Shown here: piece by piece, positions 9,197 through 21,051 of the stretch
Numbering within the stretch: position 1 is the first letter of the stretch
Layout: every line of letters begins with the position of its first letter
NCBI GenBank assembly: GCA_964304625.1
Contig: OZ199838.1
Coordinates: 8,184,001-8,248,000, forward strand
Direction: 5' to 3'
Origin: Kudoa neothunni
Taxonomy: Eukaryota; Cnidaria
DNA: 64,000 nt
Translations under genes and position numbers: made by a program
Notes under the pieces: model-generated
What the model was told of the DNA's origin: nothing
What the model saw: only the letters and a program-made list of their open reading frames with translations
Database searches by the model: none

Positions 9197-10320
9197 CAGT
9201 GCAACCTCTGAATTCGACCAAAAATATTGAGTTAGAAGCACTTTTGAGTTCGAACACATAGATAGGGGTTAAAGTTCAGTTCCTCGCTCTTCGGCGTCCG
9301 CCGGTTATCCACCATCGGTACTAATCGGGGTTCCGGCTGCTTACATTTTCCGGAGTATGCTTCTTGCAATCTTCAATTACGAAAATTTAGATAACCTAAA
9401 TTTTGGAGACTTATGTTACTTCAAGGATCATCCTGAAGATTCAGTTATTTTTTTGATTTGATTTGATTTATTTTATTGTAAAAATCTATATAGTTATATC
9501 TTTTTCCATTCGTAATTGAATAAATATCTTTAGTGAAATACGGCATTGTTGAGTTTATTTTAATTAGTGGTAAGTGTTAACCTATTATTTTTTAGAATGA
9601 TTATATGTATTTATCAAATAATTAAATTTTTTGTATAAAATAACAAAATCTTCCAAAAATTAAGTTAAAAGAGATTATTTTACATTAACATAGTCTCATT
9701 AGGACATAATTAAAAAAGAAATGGTATGATATGTGATTTTTATCCATCTAAAAACTATTAAACTACATTAAGATGCAAATATCACGAGTCGACATATTAT
9801 TTTAGCTTATAAATTTTTTAAAAAAGAACATGTAAAATATAAAAAATATTTACTATTTATCTTTAAAATGTAATTTTATTTTAGATTTTATACCGTTATC
9901 TATCATTTGTTTTAAAAAATAACAAATATAATCTATAATTAATCATTAATATCTATAATACCATATGATATTGTTATGCACATAAATTGACACCTTATTT
10001 TATAATTGATAGATTTTGTTTAATTACGTCTAGCCAAAGTAAACAAGATTTTATTGGGTTTATATGTTATGAAGCGTGACCTAATTAGTACCGATGGCGG
10101 GTAACCGACGGACGCCGAAGGGGGAGGAACTGAACTTTAACCTAGATAGGTTATTCAGAACAAATTCAGTTGGAGCGAAAAACAGAGAAGAAAAGAAATT
10201 CTAGAAGGAGATTTGCCCAATCAAATTTAGCGAACGTCACCGAAAGAAAAACTTTTATGTATCGTACGACGACCAAATAATCTTTATCCTATGTAACATG
10301 TGGATTATAAGTATTGTAAT
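9197..10320. mobile_element. pogo-like repeat interrupted by a MITE
   Basis: The end CAGTGCAACCTC starts at 9197 after TA (9195-9196), like pogo/Tigger termini. Together, 9197-9258 and 10143-10320 match, inverted, the uninterrupted copy at about 50930-51150. No intact coding frame. Confidence 0.6.
9267..10142. mobile_element. 876-bp MITE with 59-bp terminal inverted repeats
   Basis: Inverted repeats of about 59 bp (9267-9325 and 10084-10142, beginning GGTTAAAGTTCAG) differ at only a few bases. A perfect 8-bp target duplication TAGATAGG lies at 9259-9266 and 10143-10150. The interior is AT-rich and noncoding. The 8-bp duplication fits hAT, P or Merlin transposases; terminal GG fits Merlin best. 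The related uninterrupted copy near 51.07 kb supports insertion at this point. Confidence 0.85.
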
Positions 10321-10478
10321 CAGGGTTGTCAGAAGATTAGCGAAAAAATGAGATTAAGGAGAAAAAACGTAGTTATTTCAAATGTTTTTTAATCTATCTA
10401 AAATTAAATTGTTTCATTACAGTTATCTTCATAAAGGTTTGTCTCTATGAACGCTGTTATTAAATTTTCAGGCGGGTT

Positions 10479-12380
10479 CTATTTTATACAATCTGTATTA
10501 TAAAATAAACTCTTCGAATAAATCAAGCTGTTTAATGTTTCGGTCTTCAATAATGATCTATTTTTCGTTTTGATTATGTTCAATTGGGAAAATATTCTTC
10601 CGACACAAGCGGAAGAATGAGGTAATGAGAGCAAGCTTATCATTAGTTTTGAAATTAATGGATATTTAGGAACATCGCCAATTCTTTTTTCTGATACGCC
10701 GTACAAAAATTTTTCGGGATCTTCGAACGAAACGAGATTTGAGTCTTCGAGAGTTAATTGTCTCCATTCAATATCCACATTGGTGTAGGCTTCACCCGAT
10801 ATAAGAATGGGGAATCTTACTGTAAGGCGTATGATAAACTTGGGCTTACTTTCATTTACGTTACTTGGATCCATTGCCTCAAACAATTCAAGTTCTTTAA
10901 ATGAATTATTGTATAGAGTGATTAAATATTTCATTTGTTAAAGAAATATTAAAATTAAATGTATTTATTTTATATTGGAGATATTCTTGTGAATTTATAA
11001 TGGAAAAATTCATTGTACATATGCAAGTCATTTTGGATCCGCGACAAACGCTATCTAATGGAAGATAATTTGAAGGGTTATTAATATTCCAAATATCTAT
11101 ATTTTTAATGATTTCTCTTTTTATAAATAAGCTGAGAATAACTTTTACTGTAACACTAATTGAATTTTGTAGCTTGTGCATTCGAAAGGTTTCTGATTAG
11201 AATTCAAGATTAAGTTTGTTCACTACTGGAAGTATAAAGTTTAAGAATTCAAACCAATATTTTGATATTGCATTAGCGAAAAACATTTAAAGTGCATTCC
11301 ATCGATCGAGTATTCTGGCGACGACTTGTTCAAGTGACAACCATCTTGTGCTACAAGGGCGTAATATCTTTCTAGGACAAATATCCATTATCTTCTTAAA
11401 TTCCTTGTATTCACTCAAATGTTTTGAGCTATTCGAAACGTATGTGTAAATACTTCTAGCTAAATCTTCCAACTCGTTTGGAAGCTGATGACAAGCTTTA
11501 GAAGCACATACAAAATTTACCGAGTGACAAACGCAACCTTGCACGTAAAGCGAAGGAATTCTTTGTTTCAGTGAACTCTGGACACCACTTTTGTTAACCA
11601 TCATAACATTTGCATTGTCACTAGCAAATCCGATAAAATTATGAATGGAGATATTAGTTTTAAAAAAATTTATCAATGATTCAAAAATTCTTTTCCCAGT
11701 ACAATTCATTATCTCCAACATGACCAAATATTTGTCCATTGTCTTTTTAACATCGTCATCATAATATCGAGCTACTAAAACTAGTTGTTTAGTTGGGGAT
11801 ATATCATATCTGTGGTTTCATCTATTATTAATGAAAATTTGGTTGTTTGTAATTTTTATATTTAGTTTTTTAAGTAATATTTCCTAATAACACAACGAAA
11901 AATACACTTGTCCTTCGTTCGAGCATATTTAATATCTTTGCAAATAGAAAAATTTTCACAAACATTGGCAACTAAACCAGGCAGATGATCCAAGAATGAC
12001 AACGGCAAATTGTGTTCCGTAAGAAAGGCACATAATTTCAATTCTGCTTTAGCTATTTTTCTAGCATATACAACAAAACTGTTAAATTCTATATAACCAT
12101 CTATTTTCATATTATTTGTAGATTGTCTCATATTTCTTAAATGCTTTTCAGTTTCCACATGTCTTTCGATTCGTGAAATATTCCCCGAAACTTCATTTTT
12201 ACACATTTTACAGAACACTTTCTCCTTGATATCCTTACTCATATCAATCCACTGGATAAATCTTCTATTTTCCAACCATTCTCTTCTTACCTTGCGTTTA
12301 TAACCTTTATATATTTTCTTTTTTAGTGTGTTACTTATATCGCTTTCGCAGTCGCTATCGTTTTGATTAAAGGCCATCAA
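10479..12380 (-). pseudogene. hAT-superfamily transposase relic
   Basis: Three minus-strand blocks of one gene. 12380-11862 (172 aa) has a BED-like zinc finger (CKMCKNEVSG...H...H). 11739-11287 (150 aa) has the hAT DDE core region, with SDNANVMM and CHSVNFVCASKACHQLP. 10934-10479 (151 aa) ends with the C-terminal hAT dimerisation domain (YPLISKLMISLLSLPHSSACVGRIFSQLN). Frameshifts or lost segments separate them, notably 11286-10935. CAGGGTTGTCAGAAG at 10321 is a plausible terminal inverted repeat, but its partner was not found. Similar proteins in animals are called ZMYM/KIAA-like or P52rIPK-like hAT. Inactive. Confidence 0.8.
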
Positions 12381-12401
12381 GAATTACTCACCTAAAAAAT
12401 A

Positions 12402-12920
12402 TTAAATTATGTATAATACAATAAAAGTTACAGAAATTAATTCAACTTGTTGAATGCAAAAACTATGTAGTAACTTACTAAAACACACATTATTAAGAAT
12501 GATGTTGTAGGTTGTAATAAGTATTTGTGAATAAAATTTTATTCTTATCGTGGCATTTGGTCTGGCTTCGCATATTAACTGCATCAACCTGGTGGCATAG
12601 AGTTTGACATCCTCCTCAGGTAGTTTTGACGCTTCCACGAATTCCGTCCGAATCCTTTCAGGACGTCTCAAAGATTTTTTATATTCATTTAGACATAATT
12701 TGAGAGCGTTGAAGGCTCCCAGCTCCATCTTGGACACTTCTGTCGGTATTACTTGGCTATGAATGCTTTTTGGTATACATAAAAGCAAATAGGCATATGC
12801 TTGTTCAGCCGATAAATTTTCAAGAAGAATCATAGCTTCCACTTCCTCTAGTTGAGGTTCAATGGGTTCGTTTAGTTTTATTTTTCTACCAATATAATAT
12901 TTTTTCAACCCTGCCATCAA
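12402..12920 (-). pseudogene. gypsy Gag fragment
   Basis: 172-residue open frame. The first ~115 residues match the Gag region of the decayed gypsy at 14298-17366: EEVEAMILLENLSAEQAYAYLLLCIP parallels EEIEARALMKNFTTDHYYAYLLLSIP, and both share ARPNAT. The last ~55 residues are unrelated hydrophobic sequence, so the Gag frame is cut near 12540, next to the hAT relic. No pol follows. Confidence 0.65.
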
Positions 12921-14297
12921 TGTAAGACAGCAAAAGAAGACACAATTTGTTAATCCTTACAAAAATAACATCGAATTCAACAGCAAGACATATTTTGCAT
13001 ATCTTCGTATAATATTATATCTATACGCTGAAATAACAATATATAAACGTAAAAAGGGGTCATGGTAAAGGAGATGGCTACTTGATTATAACCGCTAAAT
13101 TTCACTTATTTTCATCGATTCTTGCACAATAACTTTTTTTACAATTCTAAACGTTTAATAGGGTTATTCAATTCCCAAAAAATTTAATTATAAATTTTAA
13201 GAAATCTTTCGGATTTACCCCCCCCCCCCAGTTATGTTATTTAAGTCGGTATTTTATTAGGATTTAAATTGTTACTTCCTATTTGTATTATGTATACTTC
13301 ATAGTTATACACTCTTCATTTTCCATAATGAATCAAATATTTTTCCCCGTGATCAGGTGGAATAATTCGCGTCAATATTAGAAAATATCAAAGGTAATAA
13401 TGTAGGATGTGGCACCTCAAAAACACACTTCTAAGCGTTGTTTTTTTGTCGATTCTTTGATGATTTTTTACAGTAAAATAAATGAATACCGAGAGGAAGA
13501 ATTCAGCTAATTATGGTAACATCTAATTTGGGTGCAAATCCCAAATACAACACCGTCGGCACGCGTGAAATCTTCGTTAAGTTTCTAATAACCAATGAAA
13601 ACATACTTTAATGTTCACACATTAACTTCTACATTTATTACACGCCTAAATAACATTTTTGGGATGGGTCGTTCCATAATTATACGACTCAGACGTTTGA
13701 TTAAACCTTGCACATCTTATTATAAATTATGTTCTCAATCATAATTGGTATTCCGAATAAGGACCTTTTAAAGAAACCTTACAATAAATTATCGCTTTTT
13801 GTAGTTTATATATTTTTTCGGTTAAAATAGTTGAATTATAAAAAAAGTTATAATCATTTTATCATACAAATTTTGTCGTGAAATTTTTATAGCGATAATA
13901 TAACGAACCTTTTATCTTCATTGTATTCAATATTTGTCCAAAAAAATCTTTTAACAATTAATTTTTAAAGAATTACTCTTAACGAAAATTAATTATACAA
14001 AACAAAAGAAGCAACATAAATAGAAATTTAGAAATATCATATTAAGTATATAAAACACTCTTTACTTCTTTTTTTAGATATCTATGATCTTTTAAGTTGA
14101 TGTGCAATCTTTTTTCATATTTATAAAACTAACGATTATATGTTAAGCCTCTTGTTAGGGCAAGGAACCATCGTTCAATATAACAATAATAATATAGAGG
14201 CTAATATAAGGGTGTTTATATAGTTAGCGCCAACTGTATATTAATACACATAGGTACCGACCAAGATAATGTGTCATTATATCTTTGACGTCAAAGA
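12921..14297. other. Noncoding AT-rich stretch
   Basis: No gene recognised. Contains a short poly-C tract near 13219-13229. The part just below 14316 should be the 3' LTR of the minus-strand gypsy relic. Confidence 0.4.
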
Positions 14298-17200
14298 CTA
14301 ACTGTCAGCCCCAACACTATTCCCCCTTTCAACAGTTTCACCACAAGAGCTTTCAAACAACGTTCCGTTTTCCAACACATTGCTGCGATCCACATAAGGC
14401 TTCAGTTTATCGAAGTTAGTTACCAAAACTTTACCGTTCAAATCCAGTCTATAGACAGAGTCTGAAATTAGCTGCTTGACCGTGTATGGTCCATCATAAT
14501 ACGGATCTAATTTATGCTTTCTAATTGGAATATACACCCACACTTTATCGCCGACGTTGTAAGGAGATCCATAAACACGCTTGTTATATCTTGATTTTGT
14601 TTTGTCCAAGTCTAATTCCATATTCTCTTTTGCTACTCTCCGAGCTAATTGCATATCTTTCACCAAACAACGGACATAATCTTCTTCACAGAATAAAATT
14701 TGATCAGTATTTAGAGTAACATCTAGGGGTGATTTTATTTCTCTTCCTAACATAAGAAAATTTGGCGAAAATTTTGATGCTGAATGTATTGCTCCTCTGT
14801 ATGCCATCATTACAAAAGGAACTTGATCGTCCCAACTTTGACTTTCGGAAGACACCTTGCTCAGCATATCAATGATTGTTCGATTTAACCGCTCCACCAT
14901 CCCATCCGATTTTGGATTATAAGCACAAGTTCTAGTCTTCTTAATTCCCATAATTTTGCACATTTCCATGAACAGCATAGACTCAAAATTAGTGCCTTGA
15001 TCACTGTGTATTGAAGACGGTATCCCGAAACGACTAAACACATGTTTGATCAGTTTTTTCACAATTGTTTGTGCTCCTTGGTCCTTGATGGGAAACGCCT
15101 CAGCCCATTTGGTGAAGTAATCCTGTATCACGCATATGAAGCGATTTCCACGGACTGTAGTTTTTAAAGGACCAACTATATCAATCGCGACTCTTTCCAT
15201 TGGAAAAGAGTAAATTTCTGTATCAAGCTTTGCGATAAACTTTTTCGTAGATCGATTACGCTTAGAACACTCTTCACAAGATTCGCACCACTTACGAACA
15301 TCTCTTCTCTGTAACGGCCAAAAGAATTTGGATCTAACTTTTTCAGACATCTTATTATGCCCAAGATGACCAGCCGTAATATCGTCGTGGGAAGATTGAA
15401 GTATGACCTTTTTAAGACCATCTGGAACGACCAATCTTAAGGTTTCCGTTTTCGTGTGCTCATCCACATAAGCTCTGAAGAGAACTCCATTAACAAGTTT
15501 CAGACTATCACGCAGCATCCACAATATTTTTGCTTCATTACATTCTTCTTTTGGAACTTTATTTGGAAGAGAATTTAATTCAATCCAACTAATGACTTTT
15601 CTTATTACAGAATCGTTCCTTTGCTCAGATTTTATTGTATTATTATCAAGACCACATATTTTTGTCGTAACATTCACTTCTGTTTCGGTAGGAACTCGTG
15701 ATAAGGAATCAGCATTTGTGTGGATTTTTCCCGGCCGATGGACAATATCTAGATCGAACTCTGCTAACTGCTCTAACCAACGGGCTACTTGTCCTTCGGG
15801 GTTCTTGAAGGAGAGCAGCCACTTTAGTGCATTATGATCAGTCCGGACCAAGAATTTTTTACCTAATAAATAGGCTTTAAAATATTTCACAAAGTGAACC
15901 AGAGCCAATAATTCCTTTCTGGTGGTACTATAATTTTTCTCTCGATTAGATAAACTTCGGCTACCAAAAGAAATGACTTTCTCTTCTCCATCTATCAGTT
16001 GTGACAAAATACCTCCAACAGATACATTGCTCGCGTCAGTATCAAGAATGAAAGGAGCGTTCCAATCAGGAAAACTTAACAATACCGGCTTTACAATGGC
16101 TTTTTTCAATTCTTCAAAACTTGCGGTACACTCCTGAGACCAATTCCATTCCGATTCCAATTTTAGGAGGTTGTACAATGGAGTTGATATTTTCGAAAAA
16201 TTTTGAACAAACTTTCTGTAGTAATTAGCCAATCCTAAAAACTGTTGCAATTCCTTTACATTCTTTGATATAGGCCAATTTTCTATCACATTAGTTTTAT
16301 CAGGGTCAGGCGTGATTCCTTTTGAACTAATTATATGCCCCAGAAATTTGACTTCATTGTATAAGGTTGATTTATCATAATTTATTCTGAGCTTGTAGTT
16401 TTCTAATGTTCTCATTATATTGAAAACATCTTTTTTATGATTTTCCAAATCATTACCATATACAATCACATCATCCAACTAAACCAAACAACAGGTTCCA
16501 ATAAACTTTTGTAAAGCTGTATTCATTAGCCTCTGGAAGGTTGCCGGAGCGTTACAAAGTCCAAATGGCATTTTTTTAAAATGGTAAATTCCATCCACAC
16601 CATAGAATGCCGTCTTTTCTCTATCTTTAATAGATATTTCAACATTATGGTAGCCATCTTTCAAATCCAGCACAGAGAAATACTTAACGTTCCCCAGCAT
16701 ATCCAAAATATCATCTATTCGAGGTAAAGGAAAGGAATCTTTCGTAGTGATAGAATTTAATTTTCTATAGTCCACACATAGACGAAAGCTTCCATTTTTC
16801 TTAGGCACAACAACAGCATTAAATGCCCACTCAGATGAAGACTTTTCGATCACACCATTCTCAATCATATCGTTTATGAGATTATTCATTATTTCTCTCG
16901 CGATTAGGATGGCATTGTTTACCACATCGATATACGATTGGGCTTTCTCGGCAAGGGATGTAAGGTTACCAAATGCTTCGGTATTTATTATCGGCTGATA
17001 AATGGTCGGTATTAACTCAACAATTTTGGGTTTAATGAAAAACACAATGTCTTCGGCCGTTGCATTCGGTCGAGCAGCTTTTAGGAATGTAAGAGCACGA
17101 CTAACAAAGTCTTTTACTTTTTCGCCGGGCATTATTTTCCCATTCACGTAATATTTAGTTATGTTCATTTTGAGCGACTCGGTGGCACCAAATTGCAATT

Positions 17201-17366
17201 TGTCTTGCTCAGTTGATTTTAATAAAGTTCGAAGATGAGTAGGAATGGACAGCAGGAGGTATGCATAGTAATGGTCCGTGGTGAAGTTTTTCATTAGTGC
17301 TCGTGCTTCAATCTCTTCCAGTTGCTCTTATGTGGGCAATTCAAAATTTAATTCCACTATTTTCAT
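14298..17366 (-). pseudogene. Internally deleted Ty3/gypsy gag-pol relic
   Basis: Read on the minus strand from a Met at 17366: Gag (stop at 17330-17328 replaces one codon), then Gag joined directly to RT near MINDMIE-type sequence. The zinc knuckle, protease and RT start are therefore deleted. RT blocks VDYRKLN, LDLKDGYHNVEI and MPFGLCNAPATFQ are clear. A TAG at 16481-16479 replaces the Tyr expected before LDD in the RT catalytic motif. The frame is then open to 14298 (726 aa) with RNase H (LDTDASN, RTDHNALKWL) and integrase (HHCC finger with CESCEEC; ERVAIDIVGPL, IHSDQGTNF, DGMVERLNRTI). A polypurine tract AAAGGGGGAATAG precedes the LTR start TGTTGG at 14316. The 5' LTR was not identified. 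Inactive. Confidence 0.88.
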
Positions 17367-18342
17367 GACTTTTGACCTCTGACCCCAAATATAACTAGAC
17401 GCAAGAAAGACACGTTTAAAATAACGACGTCACCCCCGACTACAATATGGAGATAATCTTTACAGTAACATAGGAATTTTAATTATTAAATGATGTTAAA
17501 GTATTTATTAAATGGAGATGCAAATTAGCGACACATTAGTTAAGAAATAATTATCTCTCGATTTTTAGAAGTGTATTTTTAGTTTATAAAATTTTGAATA
17601 CAATTTTTTTGTTTAAATGGAAGCCTTATAAATTTGTAGGAGAATCCTGAAAATTCTACAGCGAACAAATTCTTGTGCTTTGAGTAAAACAAAAAATATT
17701 TCTTTTAGGGTATGGCAAATACCCCACCCCGGCAGGAAGGGTTAAATGTTATCAATTAAAATGAATTATCTTGAAATATTGAACGTTCTTTAGTTTTAAT
17801 ACAAAGATGACTCCATATGAAATGTCACTGAAATAATTAAATTCAGTAAGAAGCGCTAGAAAGTAATTCTTTCAATTTAAAAAGATTAAATTATATGGTT
17901 TAAATTTTGTTTTTGTTGACGATAATATTCATGAAAGTGAATTTTATATCGCATATTTGTTGTATAAGGGCCAATGGTAAAATTTCTAATTCATCGTAAT
18001 GGAAATTACCAACAACAAGATTACAATATTATTTGAAGTAATCAGACAAATTCAAATGCATACTTTTTTTATTTTTATTATTTCTCTCTACATTGAATAA
18101 AAATAATTAAAATGATAGGTTAATTAGTTATAGAAAAACGCGTAGATAGACTAATTGGATAATTTTCTCCAGATTTTTCTGAAATGTATGGTATATATCC
18201 ATGGTTTCAAAGCTAAATATTTTGATTTTTGAGTCTAAATTTAATGTGCGACTCCGGAAGTATAAAAATTTTTCTCCCCCATTAATAATTGGCTCTTCAG
18301 GTCGTATCGATTGCCGACCCCTGAAATAGACCCTATCTTTAA
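17367..18342. other. Noncoding AT-rich stretch
   Basis: Includes the probable leader of the gypsy relic (GGGGTCAGAGGTC on the minus strand near 17385 as a possible primer-binding site). No gene recognised. Confidence 0.4.
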
Positions 18343-20114
18343 CCCTCCGCGGCACGCGCAAAAAACTTAACGCGAACGCACGCATGGGGTCCATTGGACC
18401 TCACGAAGTAAAACTCGACGTAAATTGCCACATATAATATTTTAATTTATTTTTTTAAAACAGTTGTCGCATATAACGTTAGGGTGTTCCTTGCAAACTT
18501 GATTTTTGCAACTGTGGCACGCTGTTTAGGGATTTTATCGTTTTGGCGATGAGATTGTTGGATTCTTGTGAGAAATTGATTTTTGGTGGTTCTGTAAAGT
18601 TTTAATTAAAATAAATTATGTTTAATACCTTTTCTACAGATTTGCTCTTCCATAAGCTGCATGGATAACGATTTCAAAAAATCTTTCCTTCTTATTTGTT
18701 TGTTCAATTTTATATAGTAAATAACAAAAGCGTTGATTGATACGACGTCTAACAAAGTGTGAAATATTACTGCCGGCTATCTTCCAGTTGTTCGATAGGT
18801 GGAATAATTGGCACACATTTGGTCAACTGTATCAACACCACCTTTAGTAGAGTTATAAAATGAAATAATTTCTGGAATTTTTTTAGGATTTTCTAAGTCG
18901 ATAATTGGTCTGTGATGAAATGTGCTCAACAAAATGACCGATTTATTCTTTTTAGGGACATACGAAAGTAGCGTTAACTCTTTAGCATACGCAGATTTCG
19001 ATGATTACAGCTCTTTTGTTTTTGATGCTAAAAATTCACCAGGAATTTATTTTTTTTAAAGCTCCGCAAGCGGTTATTCCATTTTTTAACAATTCTTGAA
19101 AAAGGGGAACAGAAGAAAACCAGTTATCTATAGTTATGTTTCTCCCAGAACCTAAAATTGGTTGTACTAGACGCATAACTACACTTTGAGCAGAATTATC
19201 CACGTTACTCTGAGCATCCAAATAAACTTCTAGGTTTAAAGTATAAAATGTCTTTGAATCTGCCATATTGAATATTTTAAGCCCATATTTTTCTGGCTTT
19301 TTGGGCAGGCATTATTTAAAAATACACCTCCCTCTAAATAATTCTAGCATTTCATCAATGACTAAATATTCTGAGGGGGAATAATATTTTAAGAATTTTG
19401 TTTTGACGTCATTGAAAACATCTTTAATTTTTTCAAATTTATGATGGGCAAAGTCTGGCAAATTTTCCGCATAATGTAGACATCTTTTCAATGATTTGAA
19501 TCTATTAGAACTGAAAACCTTTTTGCATAATGGAATGCCGAAGTCATCATCGGCCCAGAGTTCATTCATGTCGGTTAAATTTGCCTTTTTTATTGCAAGA
19601 AAATAGTGCAAGCCAATGGATGCTTTTAAATCACATAGATCAAATTCCGTGCGATCACGTTCTCGTTTGAAATTTGACTTAATGTTTTTTTTCTTTTAAG
19701 ATATCGTACTTCCTCTTTTTAGAAAGTACTCCAACTGGATTAGCTGACTATTCAAAGTTCTTTCCATAAAATTTATCTTTATACCCATCATAAGTTTCCA
19801 AAGTTGAGTGATTTTCAGATATATATAGGTTTCTTCTATAACCTCAAATGATTCAGAACTCGAATTATCTCTTTTTTCTAATACCAAATCATCACTACAT
19901 GAGTCGTCGCTATGGGACTCTTGATCGGATAGATAAGAATCGTTGCTATCACCGTCAAGAAATTTTCTTAAATCCATCTAGGTTAATAGAAAAATTAAAT
20001 AAACAAAAATATGCGAATAGAACTGACCGTTTAGAATTAAGTTAGTTAAAACCAGAATTATCGGAGTCGAAAATTCACGTGGGGTCCATTGGACCCCATG
20101 CGTGCCATGGAGGG
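18343..20114 (-). mobile_element. piggyBac element with broken transposase
   Basis: Flanked by TTAA on both sides (18339-18342, 20115-20118). Terminal repeats CCCTCC-GGCACGC match in inverted orientation, and just inside each end lies a near-palindrome of the type GGGGTCCATTGGACCCC. The minus-strand transposase is split by frameshifts over 19977-18634. An acidic N-terminus (19977-19696) is followed by a block with VIDEMLELFRGRC (first catalytic Asp, ends 19312), a block with TIDNWFSS (second Asp, 19266-19036), and KGGVDTVDQ (third Asp) readable near 18830. The family cuts and pastes at TTAA without footprints. Inactive relic. Confidence 0.87.
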
Positions 20115-20164
20115 TTAATTACAAGTTACAGATCTGCGCACGCGCGTATAGGTACCACCGCGGG

Positions 20165-20410
20165 GCTGCCGATGGAGTTTAAAAAACCCAAGGTCGAGAA
20201 AACATTACTTTTAAGTATAACAAAAATAGAATTGTATCTATTAAAGTTTTTAACCTTCTTCCGATTCGATAATTACGTCTCCAGACATTAAATTTAAATT
20301 TATCGTCGTATGATTGCGATGTTTGGCACGAACACTCACTCGTACTTAATGTCTCGTGTAGATCAATACACTCACAATTAATTACTTCATAATTCAAAAT
20401 ATATTTTTAA
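20165..20410 (+). repeat. Dispersed repeat, copy A
   Basis: About 250 bp matching 38212-38460 in the same orientation at roughly 75-80% by eye (starts GGGCTGCC, shares ATTAATTACTTCATAATTC). No coding potential; family unknown. Confidence 0.7.
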
Positions 20411-21051
20411 CCAACGTTTAAATTTTCTAATAATGTGCTGTCGTTCAATACCGCAAATGTTTAAACCCTGCATGACAGTGGTTCTCACACCCTTAGAGGT
20501 GTGAACTCTTGGCTTGGGGATGCGAGATTCGACCTAGTAGAAAGTAATTTTTGAGAAACCTTGAGTCGGCTACACCTTTTCGTATATTAGCACTAGAGGT
20601 TGCGAATTTCGTTTTGTCATCAAATGGGGGTGCGAGTCCAATTTTAGTCGGGAGGCGTTGCTGCGTGATATAATCTGAATAGGACACGTCATTAGTAATA
20701 TAAATATTAATATCGTACATACAAAAATTGTGTTATTCCTTAATGTTTACAGGTTTTCAATAAAAACCGAATATTTTATATTAAATGAAAAAACCGTTGA
20801 GAACTCCTTTAATTGATGAATAACAAGTTTAAATTCAGCTAGTCCGCCAATTTTTGAGAAACATGAATTACAATTTCATTTGGAGTTCAATGAACCCCAT
20901 TTTACTCCGATTAAGATGGTTAAATAAGCTTGATTACTGTTTTTATGTTTGTCCACTCCTATAATGGGAAAAGTTTTTGGAAAAAAACAAACATGGATAA
21001 AAAACACATTTGAGAAAAAATAAATCAAATGCAAAAATGTTGGAATTCAAA
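20411..21051. other. Intergenic region downstream of MRPS9
   Basis: No gene. A solitary piggyBac-like end sits near 20880-20925, with the near-palindrome GGAGTTCAATGAACCCC followed by a TCGGAG-like block and GGTTAA, resembling the ends of the element at 42125-44417. Confidence 0.45.
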
